Source: Bacillota bacterium | Lineage (GTDB): Bacteria > Bacillota > Clostridia > Oscillospirales > Ruminococcaceae | NCBI GenBank assembly: GCA_023433405.1 | Contig: JAEZCT010000054.1 | Location: 1-64,000, forward strand | Length of the DNA stretch: 64,000 nt | Direction of reading: 5' to 3' | In this document: piece by piece, positions 41,904-51,773 of the stretch | Layout: each line of letters starts with the position of its first letter | Position numbering within the stretch: the first letter of the stretch is position 1 | The notes under the pieces: model-generated | Databases searched by the model: none | What the model was told of the DNA's origin: nothing | What the model saw: the letters and a program-made list of their open reading frames with translations, nothing else | Translations under genes and position numbers: made by a program

Positions 41904-44267
41904 TTATGAGCCGAATACTTTTTTTGCTATTGCTACGGCATCATTCGCGTCTTTCGCATAAAAGTCCGCTCCCATTTTCTTCGCATACTCCGGGGTAAGC
42001 ACGGCACCCCCAACACAGGTTTTGCAGGCTAAACCCGCATGGTGCAGCGCTGTAATGGTTTCTTCCATGCTTTTTATCGTTGTAGTCATTAGCGCACTCA
42101 AGCCAACTAAACCGGCTCCGCTTTGAATGGCAGTTTCCACAATCTTCTCGGGTGACACGTCACGACCCAGGTCGATGATGCAGTACCCATAGTTTTCCAG
42201 CACAACCTTGACAATGTTTTTGCCGATATCATGAACATCGCCTTTGACGGTGGCAAGCACGATGGGAGCGTCATGTTTACCTTGCTTGTCTTTTGGAAGT
42301 GACGCGTTGACCAGTTCAAATGCCACCTTTGCCGTCTCCGCCGCCTGAATGAGCTGTGGTAAAAACAGTGTGCCCGCCTCGTATTCTCTGCCTACCTCAT
42401 CCAACGCAGGAATGAGGTGTTCGTTTACAATTTGAAGCGGCTCAATAGTAAGCAGCAAGCTGCGCGTCTTTTCTCGGCACTCCTCTTTCAGCCCCTTTTT
42501 TACACAATAGGCGATTGTTAGCTCGGGTGTATCCATTGATTTTGATTGCTGTGGTGCAATAGAACCAAAACGATCCACATAACGCACGCTGTTTCGGTCC
42601 TTGCACGTTAACACCTCACTTGCCGCTACCACATCCATCATCGCGCGGATGTTCGGATTGATAATGGGAAGGTCAAGTCCGTTTTGCAGAGCCATCGCCA
42701 AAAAGGTTTTATTAACAAGCTCTCGCTCCGGCAGGCCGAAAGAGATGTTGGATACCCCCAAGACCAGCTTAACCCCCAGAGCTTCCTTTACCATCTGTAA
42801 CGCCCGCAGTGTCTGCGCCGCGTTTTCCTGCTGGGCACTGACGGTAAGCGTCAGGCAGTCAATATATACATTCTCCCGCAGAATACCGAATTCTTCGGCG
42901 CGCAACACGATTTTTCTAGCGATATCCAGTCGCTGTTCCGCGGAATCAGGGATTCCGTTTTCGTCTAGTGTCAGCCCGATAACCGCTGCGCCGTACTTTT
43001 TAACAACCGGAAGAATTGCAGCAAGAACCTTTTCATCGCCGTTTACCGAGTTTACTATGGCTTTCCCATTATAAGCCCGCAGGGCAGCCTCGATAGCTGC
43101 GGGGTCGGAGGAATCAATTTGCAGCGGCACATCCGTAATGCCTTGGATTGCCTTTACAACGGCAACCAGCATTTGAGGCTCGTTGATATCGGGAATACCA
43201 ACGTTCACGTCCAAAATATCGGCACCTGCCTCTATCTGCTCCACTGCCTGCCTTAGTATATAGTCGATGTCATTATTAAGGAGCGCCTGACGAAACATCT
43301 TTTTTCCAGTTGGGTTGACGCGTTCACCGATAACCCGCACACGATCAATCGAAACCATCTTCGTTCCGGAGGACACCCCATACAGCGGCTTGTATGAACG
43401 CCTGACTGGAACACGTCCCTTCAGTATTTCCTTTAAAGCGCGGATATAAAGCGTATCCGTACCGCAGCAACCTCCAACGATTGTCACACCCAGAGCCACA
43501 AGCTCTCCCATTGTGTTTGCAAACTGTTCGGGGGAGATGGAATAATAGGTTTGGTCAGGCGAGGGCAGCCCGGCGTTTGGCTTTACGATAACCGGAAGAG
43601 CGGTATATTGCAGCAGTTCCCGAGCAATGGGCAGAACCTCCAGCGGCCCCAGTGAACAATTTATTCCGATAGCGTCGGCCCCTAACCCTTCCAGCGTGAC
43701 CGCCATGGCGCGATAATCGCAGCCGGTAAAGGTTCGGGCATTTTGCTCAAAGCTCATGGTACATATAACAGGAACATTAGAGTGTTCCTTTGCAGCCAAC
43801 AAAGCAGCCTTGCATTCATATAAGTCCGACATGGTCTCAATTACAATTAAATCGGCGCCTGCGCCTACTCCGCATATAATCTGCCGCATAAACTGTCGGT
43901 AAGCCTCCTCAAAGGTAAGCGGGCCCATGGGTTCTATTAACTCGCCAATTGGTCCAATATCCAGCGCCACATAAGCCCCGAATGCTTTCGCTTCCCTTTT
44001 TGCTATCTTAACCGCCGCGTTTATCAGCTCTTCCGGCTCATACTTTGTGTTCTCAAGCTTTTTAGCGCTTGCCCCAAAGGTGTTGGTGTAGATAATATCG
44101 CTGCCGCTTTCCAAATACCCTCTGTGAATCTCCCCGATAATGTCGGGATGGGTAATATTAAATGCCTCGGGGAACTCACCCAGCTGCAAGCCCTTGGATT
44201 GCAGCATCGTTCCCATCCCGCCATCCAAGACTAAAATTTCGTTTTGAATCCTATCGAGCAAGTTCAC
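41904..44267 (-). CDS. metH: Cobalamin-dependent methionine synthase, without reactivation domain
   Basis: A 787-residue MetH that moves a methyl group from methyltetrahydrofolate to homocysteine by way of cobalamin. The homocysteine domain (1-290) has zinc cysteines in GINCS and GGCCGT. The pterin domain (about 315-560) has IGERVNPTGKK and NVGIPDI. The cobalamin domain (about 580-787) has the lower-ligand motif DVHDIGKNIV. The C-terminal reactivation domain of E. coli MetH is missing and is supplied by the separate gene at 44328-45014. The ATG is preceded by GGAGGAAC. Confidence 0.95.
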   Translation of the reverse strand: MNLLDRIQNEILVLDGGMGTMLQSKGLQLGEFPEAFNITHPDIIGEIHRGYLESGSDIIYTNTFGASAKKLENTKYEPEELINAAVKIAKREAKAFGAYVALDIGPIGELIEPMGPLTFEEAYRQFMRQIICGVGAGADLIVIETMSDLYECKAALLAAKEHSNVPVICTMSFEQNARTFTGCDYRAMAVTLEGLGADAIGINCSLGPLEVLPIARELLQYTALPVIVKPNAGLPSPDQTYYSISPEQFANTMGELVALGVTIVGGCCGTDTLYIRALKEILKGRVPVRRSYKPLYGVSSGTKMVSIDRVRVIGERVNPTGKKMFRQALLNNDIDYILRQAVEQIEAGADILDVNVGIPDINEPQMLVAVVKAIQGITDVPLQIDSSDPAAIEAALRAYNGKAIVNSVNGDEKVLAAILPVVKKYGAAVIGLTLDENGIPDSAEQRLDIARKIVLRAEEFGILRENVYIDCLTLTVSAQQENAAQTLRALQMVKEALGVKLVLGVSNISFGLPERELVNKTFLAMALQNGLDLPIINPNIRAMMDVVAASEVLTCKDRNSVRYVDRFGSIAPQQSKSMDTPELTIAYCVKKGLKEECREKTRSLLLTIEPLQIVNEHLIPALDEVGREYEAGTLFLPQLIQAAETAKVAFELVNASLPKDKQGKHDAPIVLATVKGDVHDIGKNIVKVVLENYGYCIIDLGRDVSPEKIVETAIQSGAGLVGLSALMTTTIKSMEETITALHHAGLACKTCVGGAVLTPEYAKKMGADFYAKDANDAVAIAKKVFGS

Positions 44268-44327
44268 GTTTAGTGTTCCTCCAAATTATAAAAAGATTAG
44301 CCTGAGCCTGCATGGACGCCTTACTGA

Positions 44328-45014
44328 TTATGTGTTCCCCTTATATTGACACCGCGTGTTTTCTGTGCAATTCGCACAAAAGCTGCGGTTGCGATTCTCA
44401 AGCCTTGGCACGATGCCCATAAAGGCGGTGACCGATTTCATAGGAGTTAGCAACTGTTGGGGTGTTTTAAACAAACCAATCTTCCGGTTGGTATCCAACA
44501 AGGGCAGCAGCCAATCGTGCGTTTCGAGCGGCATATCCGAGTACCCCGGGCTAAAGCGGGATGTAAGCATTTGCGCTTCGCCACAGGTGGCGGTTTTGGC
44601 CGCCTCTTGAATCTGGTCACAGAAGTCTTCAATCAGGGCATTGGCACAAGCATCCGCGATAAGTGCCCGATGGGGTGAAGCGGCCTGATACCTGCGCACA
44701 ATCGTATCCACACCGACACCAAGCGTCGCGGCGAGCACGATGCATTTATCCGCCTTTGTCAGATGCCGGCCTATCGCCTTGCCTTGTAAGGCAAAGGCCG
44801 TACCGAGAAGCACCGGCGTATCCTGTTCTCGAATCAGTTCAAAGCGCGCGCAAACACATCTCGGGGTCGCGGCGGCCTCTACCTCACCGGAAACGGTGAG
44901 GATGGTACGCATCATATCGTCATCGGGTATCATTTTTCGGTATCCCAAATAACGTATCGCTTCTTTGATATCAACTTTTGGAGAGAATAGCTGATGTTGC
45001 AGCAGATAGTCCAT
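44328..45014 (-). CDS. Stand-alone methionine synthase reactivation-type protein
   Basis: A 228-residue protein matching the vitamin B12-dependent methionine synthase activation domain. Segments include CIVLAATLGVGVDTIVRRYQ, LIADACANALIEDFCDQIQ, SRFSPGYSDMPLETHDWLLPLL and LTPMKSVTAFMGI. It would bind SAM and reactivate cob(II)alamin MetH. It ends in a cysteine-rich tail (CANCTENTRC) absent from E. coli MetH, which may bind metal. ATG 45014 lies 13 bases after the metF stop. Such split systems are known in Thermotoga and Clostridia. Confidence 0.88.
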   Translation of the reverse strand: MDYLLQHQLFSPKVDIKEAIRYLGYRKMIPDDDMMRTILTVSGEVEAAATPRCVCARFELIREQDTPVLLGTAFALQGKAIGRHLTKADKCIVLAATLGVGVDTIVRRYQAASPHRALIADACANALIEDFCDQIQEAAKTATCGEAQMLTSRFSPGYSDMPLETHDWLLPLLDTNRKIGLFKTPQQLLTPMKSVTAFMGIVPRLENRNRSFCANCTENTRCQYKGNT

Positions 45015-45027
45015 ATTCCCCTGCCCT

Positions 45028-45909
45028 TTATTCGCCGCCGCTGTTTTCATTTTGCAGCAGCGAGGCAATATTATCGGTAATTTGCTTAGCAATCAGGGGT
45101 TGATTCATGGTGTAGAGATGAATTCCCTGTACGCCGCTTGCAATAAGGTCAATGATTTGCTCAGTGGCATAGGCAATGCCCGCGTCGCGCAGAGCGGAAG
45201 GGTTGTCGCCATATCGCGCGATGATGCGAGAGAACTTAGACGGAAGCTTCGCGCCCGTCATAGAGACCATTCGCTCAATCTGTCTTGAGTTTGTAACCGG
45301 CATAATTCCGGCCTGCACTGGCACATGGATACCCGCTGCCCGAATAAGCTCGATAAACCGATAAAAGTCCGTGTTGTCGAAAAAAAGCTGTGAGTTGAGG
45401 TGCGTAATGCCCATATCTACCTTGCCCTTTAGATGCTCGATATCCTCAGGTAAACTATCACTTTCCGGGTGACCCTCGGGGTAACAGGCACCCGCGATAT
45501 CGAAATCGCAGCAGGACCGGATATACCCAACAAGATCCGAGGCGTAGCAAAAATCCGCCGCCTCAGGCGCACCCTGCAAGCGGTCGCCGCGAAGGGCAAG
45601 AACATTCTCTATTGCGTGAAGCGCAAATGCATCCAACGTAGAGCGAACCTGCTCTTTTGTTGAGTTGATGCAGGTTATATGTGCAAGCGCCTCAATTCCG
45701 TGCGTCTTTTTAATGACGGATGCAAGCGCGGCAGTTGTTTGCGCACCCTCACCTCCCGCGCCATAAGTAACGCTGATATAATCGGGACGCAACTGAGAAA
45801 GTGCTCCCAGCTTATCATATATCGACTCAATGGGTGAGGTTCGTTTTGGTGGAAACACCTCAAAGGACAAAACTACATTTTTCTTTCTAAAAAGCTCGCT
45901 AATCTTCAT
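45028..45909 (-). CDS. metF: Methylenetetrahydrofolate reductase
   Basis: A 293-residue TIM-barrel flavoprotein that makes 5-methyltetrahydrofolate for MetH. It shows FEVFPPKR, ISVTYGAGGEG, ALRGDRLQGAP, GACYPEGHPE and the late MNQP segment. ATG 45909 has GGAAGGG about 12 bases upstream; the frame open to 45951 is not used. First gene of the methionine operon with its promoter at 45994-46022. No S-box or other riboswitch fits in the short leader of about 80 bases. Confidence 0.95.
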   Translation of the reverse strand: MKISELFRKKNVVLSFEVFPPKRTSPIESIYDKLGALSQLRPDYISVTYGAGGEGAQTTAALASVIKKTHGIEALAHITCINSTKEQVRSTLDAFALHAIENVLALRGDRLQGAPEAADFCYASDLVGYIRSCCDFDIAGACYPEGHPESDSLPEDIEHLKGKVDMGITHLNSQLFFDNTDFYRFIELIRAAGIHVPVQAGIMPVTNSRQIERMVSMTGAKLPSKFSRIIARYGDNPSALRDAGIAYATEQIIDLIASGVQGIHLYTMNQPLIAKQITDNIASLLQNENSGGE

Positions 45910-45993
45910 CTTCGGTTCATGTCCCTTCCATATAGTATGCCCTTGCAGCATAGAAGTGTATTAAAAGCGCGCTCTCGCCATATAATGAGTATA

Positions 45994-46022
45994 ATAATAT
46001 ATCGCTTCTCTTTGCCATGCAA
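45994..46022 (-). promoter_or_regulatory. Promoter for the metF-metH operon
   Basis: On the minus strand TTGCAT (46017-46022), 17 bases, TATTAT (45994-45999). Confidence 0.6.
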
Positions 46023-46063
46023 ACTGCTTTATAGCCATTATATGCTACCTTGCTCAGATACAC

Positions 46064-46101
46064 AATAGGATGTTGAATGCAAACAGCATCCAACATCCTA
46101 T
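46064..46101 (-). terminator. Terminator of dapL
   Basis: A 17-bp stem with one mismatch (AATAGGATGTTGAATGC with GCATCCAACATCCTATA) lies 50 bases past the dapL stop. The T-rich tail is weak. Confidence 0.65.
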
Positions 46102-46150
46102 ATAACTGTTATCTTCTATCCACAACAGTTCGTCATCCAGAAGCCTATAC

Positions 46151-47344
46151 TTATTTAAACGACCTTATGCGCTCGACGGCTTCAATGGTATTTTCTCTGC
46201 CGCCGAAACCGGTGAGACGAAACCAGCCCTTGCCGCATTCGCCAAAGCCCTCTCCGGGTGTACCTACAACGTTGTATTCCTCAAGCAGCTTATCAAAAAA
46301 CTCCCAGGACGAAAGGCCGTTGGGGCATTTTAGCCAAACATATGGGGAGTTTGCTCCGCCGATACAGCGGATGCCAGCCTCATCAAGACCCTTCTTAATG
46401 ATTTGCACATTTTCAAGATAAAAATCCACATTTTTTGTAATCTGCGCTCTACCCTCTGGCGTATACACAGCCTCTGCACCGCGCTGTGTAATGTAGGATG
46501 TCCCGTTAAACTTGGTGCTTTGGCGGCGGTACCACAGCTCCCTTGCGGAAAATTCGCCGTCTCTGCCTGTAAGCTTTAACGCCTTTGGAGCTATTGTGTA
46601 CCCGCAGCGCACCCCGGTAAAGCCCGCGGTCTTTGAGAAGCTTCTGAGCTCTATGGCTACCTCTTTCGCGCCCTCCACTTCGTAGATGGAATGGGGCAAG
46701 CTCTCATCCTTTACAAACACCTCATACGCGCCGTCGAAAAGCAAAATAGAGCCATGCTTTTTGGCGTAAGCAACCCAAGCGGCGAGCTGCTGCTTATTCA
46801 TAACCGCGCCGGTTGGGTTATTGGGTGAGCAAAGATACACAATGTCATAACCTTTTTCCGGCGGAACCGGTACAAAGCCATTCTCTTCAGTACAGGGCAG
46901 CAGGGTCACTGACCGTCCGCTCATTACATTGGTATCGATGTATACCGGATATGCGGGGTCGGCAATTAGAACGGTGTTTCTTTGGGATAAAATGTCGCCA
47001 ATGTTACCCGAGTCACTTTTTGCGCCGTCGCTAATAAATATTTCATCCTTATCAATATCAATGCCGCGCGCTTTATAGTCATGCTCCCAAATACGGTCAA
47101 CTAAAAAGCCATAACCCTCATAAGGACCATAACCGTAAAGGGTTTCTTTTTTGGACATATCGTCCACTGCCTTATGCATGGCCTCAATTACCGCAGGAGC
47201 CAGAGGCAGCGTGATATCTCCGATACCAAGACTGATGACCTTTTTATCGGGATGCTCTGATATGTACTTTTTACTGCGTCTGGAAACCTCCGCAAACAGG
47301 TACGCGCCTTTTAGATCTTCGTAATATTCATTTGAAAACGCCAA
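46151..47344 (-). CDS. dapL: LL-diaminopimelate aminotransferase
   Basis: A 397-residue PLP enzyme that turns tetrahydrodipicolinate directly into LL-diaminopimelate, the short lysine and cell-wall route. It has GAYLFAEVSRR, SLGIGDITLPL, SDGAKSDSGNI, CSPNNPTGAV and the PLP lysine segment LRSFSKTAGFTGVRCGYT. I chose TTG 47344, 10 bases after AAAGGA, which gives the normal family length. The frame open to 47446 adds 34 unusual residues. It lies downstream of dapF, which takes the product further. Confidence 0.95.
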   Translation of the reverse strand: MAFSNEYYEDLKGAYLFAEVSRRSKKYISEHPDKKVISLGIGDITLPLAPAVIEAMHKAVDDMSKKETLYGYGPYEGYGFLVDRIWEHDYKARGIDIDKDEIFISDGAKSDSGNIGDILSQRNTVLIADPAYPVYIDTNVMSGRSVTLLPCTEENGFVPVPPEKGYDIVYLCSPNNPTGAVMNKQQLAAWVAYAKKHGSILLFDGAYEVFVKDESLPHSIYEVEGAKEVAIELRSFSKTAGFTGVRCGYTIAPKALKLTGRDGEFSARELWYRRQSTKFNGTSYITQRGAEAVYTPEGRAQITKNVDFYLENVQIIKKGLDEAGIRCIGGANSPYVWLKCPNGLSSWEFFDKLLEEYNVVGTPGEGFGECGKGWFRLTGFGGRENTIEAVERIRSFK

Positions 47345-47492
47345 TTTTTCCGCATCCTTTCCCAATGTATCTCTCGTCTTTGCGCAAAAGCAACTTTCCT
47401 CTGCTGTAATCGGTATAACCCTTTTTACCCACCTAAGCACAAGCATCTTTTGAGTTACGCTAGACTTTGTTATGCCTGTTTTTTGTATTATA

Positions 47493-48326
47493 CTAAAAAA
47501 CGATTACCCCGTCAAATACATGCTGCGCCTCCCCTGTTAAAAAAACCTCGCCGGTTTCTTCAGTCCAGCGTATACCAAGTTCGCCGCCCCGCAAAAGCGC
47601 ACGCACGCTTCTTCCGCATTTTCCGCTTACGCAGGAGGCGACCGCCGCTGCACATGCCCCAGTACCGCAGGCCAGCGTTTCTCCGCTTCCGCGTTCCCAT
47701 ACCCGCAGCTTAATCGTATCCTCTGTGCAAACCGAAACAAACTCTGTATTCACACGCGCGGGAAACAGAGCGTTCCACTCGCACAACGGACCAATCCGCT
47801 CCAAAGCCAGCCTCTCAAGGTCATCTGTAAACAGAACAAGATGGGGGTTTCCCATGGAAAGCGCCGTCGCATAATATAGAGTGCCGTCAATAGTAATCGG
47901 GTAATTTATACAGCGCTCACCATCAAAAATCATCGGAATCTTGGGCGGATAAAACTCAGGGATACCCATATTGACTGTAACGTCTTTCACTTTACCGTCA
48001 AGCACAGATAACGCCAAGTTTTTAATGCCGGATGCCGTCTCAACCGCCACCTGCTCTTTTGTAACAATACCATTCTCGTAAAGATATTTTCCCACACAGC
48101 GGATGGCGTTGCCACACATCGCGCCCTCACTGCCGTCTGCATTGTACATGGCCATCTTTACATCCGCTTGCCGCGACGGGAGAATTAGCACTAGTCCGTC
48201 TCCCCCTACGCCAAAATGCCGGTCGGATAGGCTGCGCGCCGCTTTTTGTGGCTCTTGAAGTGAGGCTTCGAGACAGTTTACAAATATATAATCGTTCCCA
48301 GCACCGTGCATCTTGGTAAAAAGCAT
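47493..48326 (-). CDS. dapF: Diaminopimelate epimerase
   Basis: A 277-residue cofactor-free racemase that converts LL- to meso-diaminopimelate for lysine and peptidoglycan. The catalytic cysteines are C71 in AMCGNAIRC and C220 in LACGTGACAAA. It opens with FTKMHGAGNDYIF. ATG 48326 has GAAAGGGTG upstream; the longer frame to 48431 runs into the gpsA terminator and is rejected. Confidence 0.95.
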   Translation of the reverse strand: MLFTKMHGAGNDYIFVNCLEASLQEPQKAARSLSDRHFGVGGDGLVLILPSRQADVKMAMYNADGSEGAMCGNAIRCVGKYLYENGIVTKEQVAVETASGIKNLALSVLDGKVKDVTVNMGIPEFYPPKIPMIFDGERCINYPITIDGTLYYATALSMGNPHLVLFTDDLERLALERIGPLCEWNALFPARVNTEFVSVCTEDTIKLRVWERGSGETLACGTGACAAAVASCVSGKCGRSVRALLRGGELGIRWTEETGEVFLTGEAQHVFDGVIVF

Positions 48327-48419
48327 AATGGACACCCTTTCACCATACAATGTATACGCTCCATACTGCATCACCATATCATATGAAAAGCGGTGGCGGA
48401 GTGCCATAACGAATTTATT

Positions 48420-48456
48420 AAAAAGCCGCAAAAGGCATACCCTTTTGCGGCTTTTT
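48420..48456 (-). terminator. Terminator after gpsA
   Basis: A perfect 16-bp stem (48420-48435 with 48441-48456) has A and T runs on both sides. It separates gpsA from dapF. Confidence 0.85.
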
Positions 48457-48518
48457 TAAACATATTCTTTTAAAAACTAAGGGATGCAGGGATTGCCGCT
48501 AGGGTTCTCTCACAAAAA

Positions 48519-49532
48519 TTATGGCTGAGTATATAACCATATCTCTTCGCTTTCATGCTTCTTAGAACGCCCCATCAGGTCACCCAGCGCCTGCTTTGCA
48601 TTCTTGTTTTCATATAGCACGCGGTAAACCTCGTTGATAATCGGCATCTCTACGCCCACCTTTTGAGCCAGACGGTATGCGCATTTTGCCGAACGGTATC
48701 CCTCAACCGTCATTCCAACCTCGCGAATGGCATCCTCGGCACTCATTCCCTTGCCGATAAGTATACCCGCGCGGCGGTTGCGGGAATGCATACTCGTGCA
48801 GGTAACTATCAGGTCGCCTATGCCAGAAAGCCCGGCAAAGGTTTCTGTTCGCCCACCCAACAGCACCCCCAAACGCGCCATTTCGGTAATCCCTCTCGTC
48901 ATCAGCGCGGCCTTGCTGTTATCGCCAAGCTCCAGCCCATCCGCTATCCCTGCTGCAAGGGCAATGACATTTTTAAGGGCTCCGCCCAGCTCCACGCCCA
49001 CCACATCATCGTTTACATAGATGCGAAAGGAAGGGTTCATGAGCGCATCCTGTACAAACTCCGCCGCTTCATGGTCCTTGCTTGCGGCAACCACCGTTGT
49101 GGCTACCCCTCTGGCAACCTCTTCCGCATGAGAAGGACCTGAAAGCACTACAATCCGGTTTTCCGGCAGGGTTTCAGCCAACACCTCAGAAAGGCGGGTC
49201 AGGCTTTGCTCCTCGAGCCCTTTGCCAACATTGACAACGACCGCCTCGGGATTCATAAGTCCCCGAAAGCTCTGTGCTACCCTGCTCAAGACGCTGGAGG
49301 GCACCGCGAACAATACAAGTTCCTTGTCTTTGACACACTCACAATTTGTTGTCAGGCTCACCTCGACGGGCAGCATCACACCAGGCAACAGCTTTTTATT
49401 CTCGCGCTCACCAGACAAAAGCGCAATTTCCTGTTCAAAGGCAGACCACATCGTCACCTCATGACCATAACGCGCCGCCATCACAGAAAGGGCAATACCA
49501 AATCCGCCAGCACCCAGCACGGCTATCCTCAA
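48519..49532 (-). CDS. gpsA: Glycerol-3-phosphate dehydrogenase [NAD(P)+]
   Basis: A 337-residue dehydrogenase that makes sn-glycerol-3-phosphate for phospholipids. The Rossmann motif is VLGAGGFGIAL (G7-G12), and the catalytic lysine is in GGALKNVIALAAG. RGITEM and the C-terminal GEL/VEG-type segments follow family order. The start is TTG 49532, 8 bases after GGGAGG. It follows plsY, whose product uses glycerol-3-phosphate, so the two steps of phospholipid initiation are together. Confidence 0.95.
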   Translation of the reverse strand: MRIAVLGAGGFGIALSVMAARYGHEVTMWSAFEQEIALLSGERENKKLLPGVMLPVEVSLTTNCECVKDKELVLFAVPSSVLSRVAQSFRGLMNPEAVVVNVGKGLEEQSLTRLSEVLAETLPENRIVVLSGPSHAEEVARGVATTVVAASKDHEAAEFVQDALMNPSFRIYVNDDVVGVELGGALKNVIALAAGIADGLELGDNSKAALMTRGITEMARLGVLLGGRTETFAGLSGIGDLIVTCTSMHSRNRRAGILIGKGMSAEDAIREVGMTVEGYRSAKCAYRLAQKVGVEMPIINEVYRVLYENKNAKQALGDLMGRSKKHESEEIWLYTQP

Positions 49533-49557
49533 TTACAACGCCTCCCGACAGCTTTAT

Positions 49558-50205
49558 TTATTCTTTTTTCTTCCGTTCAAATTTAGACTCTGTTCCTGCG
49601 ATAAGCCGCTTAATGTTTGCACGATGCATAAATATCAAAAGCGCGCCGATACAGGCAGTCAGCACCGTATCCACCAGCGCAAAACGATGATCAACAAACG
49701 TAGTGAATAAAAGTGTTGATAAGGGATATACCACTGCCGCTACGATGGAGCTGACAGATACAATACGTATGATAAAAACAAGGATAAGAAAAACTGAAAT
49801 TGAGACGATAAAAACGCGAGGGTCGATGACTAAAGCAATCCCCGCTGTGGTAAGCACCCCTTTGCCGCCCTTAAACCCAAAGAACACGGGAAAGATATGT
49901 CCTAATATTACGAACAATCCGGCTAAACAGGCGCCATATTGAGTATCGATACCAGCAATGTCTCCAAATATGATGCGCCCGAGCACCACCGCCGCTATGC
50001 CCTTCGAGAAATCGCCAAGTAAGGTAAGAAAGGCGGGCAGTTTACCAAAGTTTCGCAGTACATTGGTTAAGCCTGCGTTTCCGCTTCCATACTCGCGCAC
50101 ATCTTTATGCGCAAGCGCGCGGGATACAACGATGGCAAAGCTGATACTGCCAAGTAAGTAAGCAACTGCAACCGTAAGAATAACGCCTAGGATTTTTACC
50201 GCCAT
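49558..50205 (-). CDS. plsY: Glycerol-3-phosphate acyltransferase
   Basis: A 215-residue membrane enzyme with about five helices that acylates glycerol-3-phosphate from acyl-phosphate. The three PlsY motifs are visible: GSISFAIVVSR, GSGNAGLTNVLRNFGK and GHIFPVFFGFKGGKGV. ATG 50205 lies 9 bases after AAAGGA. It is between der and gpsA, the usual Firmicutes order. Confidence 0.95.
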   Translation of the reverse strand: MAVKILGVILTVAVAYLLGSISFAIVVSRALAHKDVREYGSGNAGLTNVLRNFGKLPAFLTLLGDFSKGIAAVVLGRIIFGDIAGIDTQYGACLAGLFVILGHIFPVFFGFKGGKGVLTTAGIALVIDPRVFIVSISVFLILVFIIRIVSVSSIVAAVVYPLSTLLFTTFVDHRFALVDTVLTACIGALLIFMHRANIKRLIAGTESKFERKKKE

Positions 50206-50316
50206 TGTCATCATTCCTTTTTTGGTATTCGTGCGTTTTATTCACTAAATACCATGTTGTTGCGCGGCTGAGGGCCGCATGAACGCTGTTCTACTGTTTT
50301 TCGCAAAGCTCCACGG

Positions 50317-51645
50317 TCACGCCTTTCCATCGCCGCGCTCACGAATTGTCATGCGCACCGGTGTTCCGTCAAGACCGAAGGTTTCTCTAATCTGATTTTC
50401 AATATAGCGCTGGTAGGAAAAATGGAACAGCTCCGAGCGATTAACAAAGCATACAAAGGTCGGCGGCTTGCTCGAAGCTTGAGTGATGTAAAAAATCTTG
50501 AGCCGCTTACCCTTATCCGACGGCGGCTGCACACGGGCCGTGGCATATGCCAATATCTCGTTGAGCCGTCCGGTTGGAATGCGCATACTATTTTGCTCGT
50601 TTACCGACTTTATCATCTCATACAGCTTTTCCACCCGCTTGCCGGTCTTTGCCGAAATAAACAAAAACGGCACATAGGACATAAAGCTAAAATCCTCTTT
50701 CAGCTTTTTGGTGTACTCATCCATGGTCTTATCGTCTTTTTCAACGAGGTCCCACTTGTTTACGGCGACAAGACTAGCCTTGCCCTGCTCATGGGCATAC
50801 CCCGCAACCTTGGAATCCTGCTCGGTAAAGCCCTCCACCGCGTCAATTACTATCACGCAAACGTCCGCGCGATCCACCGCCATATAGGAGCGCAGCACGC
50901 TGTACTTTTCAATGGATTCATCCACCTTGGATTTACGGCGGATGCCCGCCGTATCGATAAACACAAAGTGACCGTTTTCATTCTCTACCACAGTGTCCAC
51001 CGCGTCACGCGTAGTCCCGGGAATATCGGACACAATCACACGATCTTCTCCCGCCACACGGTTAATCAGGGAGGATTTGCCTACGTTTGGTTTTCCGATA
51101 ACCGCGACCTTAATAAAATCCTCGCTGTAGTCCTCATCGCTAAAATCGCCAAGCTTTTCAAACACCGCGTCCAGCAGGTCTCCCGTCCCATGTCCGTGCA
51201 CCGAGGAAACCGCTACGGGGTCCCCCAGACCAAGATTGTAAAACTCATAAAAATCGGCCGGGGGATCCCCCAGCGAATCGCATTTATTTACACATAGCAC
51301 AATGGGCTTACTGCTTTTAAGCAGTAGGGATGCAACCTCAGAATCGGTAGCCGTCACGCCGGAGCGTACGTCGGTGACCAAAATGATAACATCCGCGCTT
51401 TCTATCGCTATGTTTGCCTGCCTGCGCATCTGAGACAGGATAACATCATCCGAAAACGGTTCTATTCCCCCCGTATCGGCTAGCATACAGCTTTTACCCC
51501 GCCACTCAAACTCCGCATAAATGCGGTCACGGGTCACCCCGGGGGTATCCTCTACAATGGACAGCCTCTGCCCTATTATTTTATTGAAAAGGGTGGATTT
51601 CCCCACGTTGGGACGCCCCACCACTGCGATAATCGGTTTAGCCAT
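50317..51645 (-). CDS. der: Ribosome biogenesis GTPase Der
   Basis: A 442-residue protein with two tandem GTPase domains, needed for 50S assembly. The first has GRPNVGKSTLFN, DTPG and NKCD; the second has GKPNVGKSSLIN, DIPGTTRD and NKWD. A KH-like C-terminal domain follows (about 350-442). The ATG has GGAAAGG upstream. It follows the DUF512 gene by about 130 bases. A 291-codon plus-strand frame inside it is an antisense shadow. Confidence 0.97.
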   Translation of the reverse strand: MAKPIIAVVGRPNVGKSTLFNKIIGQRLSIVEDTPGVTRDRIYAEFEWRGKSCMLADTGGIEPFSDDVILSQMRRQANIAIESADVIILVTDVRSGVTATDSEVASLLLKSSKPIVLCVNKCDSLGDPPADFYEFYNLGLGDPVAVSSVHGHGTGDLLDAVFEKLGDFSDEDYSEDFIKVAVIGKPNVGKSSLINRVAGEDRVIVSDIPGTTRDAVDTVVENENGHFVFIDTAGIRRKSKVDESIEKYSVLRSYMAVDRADVCVIVIDAVEGFTEQDSKVAGYAHEQGKASLVAVNKWDLVEKDDKTMDEYTKKLKEDFSFMSYVPFLFISAKTGKRVEKLYEMIKSVNEQNSMRIPTGRLNEILAYATARVQPPSDKGKRLKIFYITQASSKPPTFVCFVNRSELFHFSYQRYIENQIRETFGLDGTPVRMTIRERGDGKA

Positions 51646-51773
51646 GTTTATGACCTTTCCGCGCCTGTGCCTAAAAGGAGCCGCAGGACGCCTTATAGAA
51701 TCCGGTACCCTGGGCAGACCAATGGTATCAACATGCCGCTTTAAACTGAAGCTACGTATTTATTGATATATAC

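Noticed and set aside
50422..51297. Long plus-strand open frame of 291 codons
   Set aside because: It is antisense to der, whose two GTPase domains are unmistakable; composition is that of a mirrored gene and there is no ribosome binding site.
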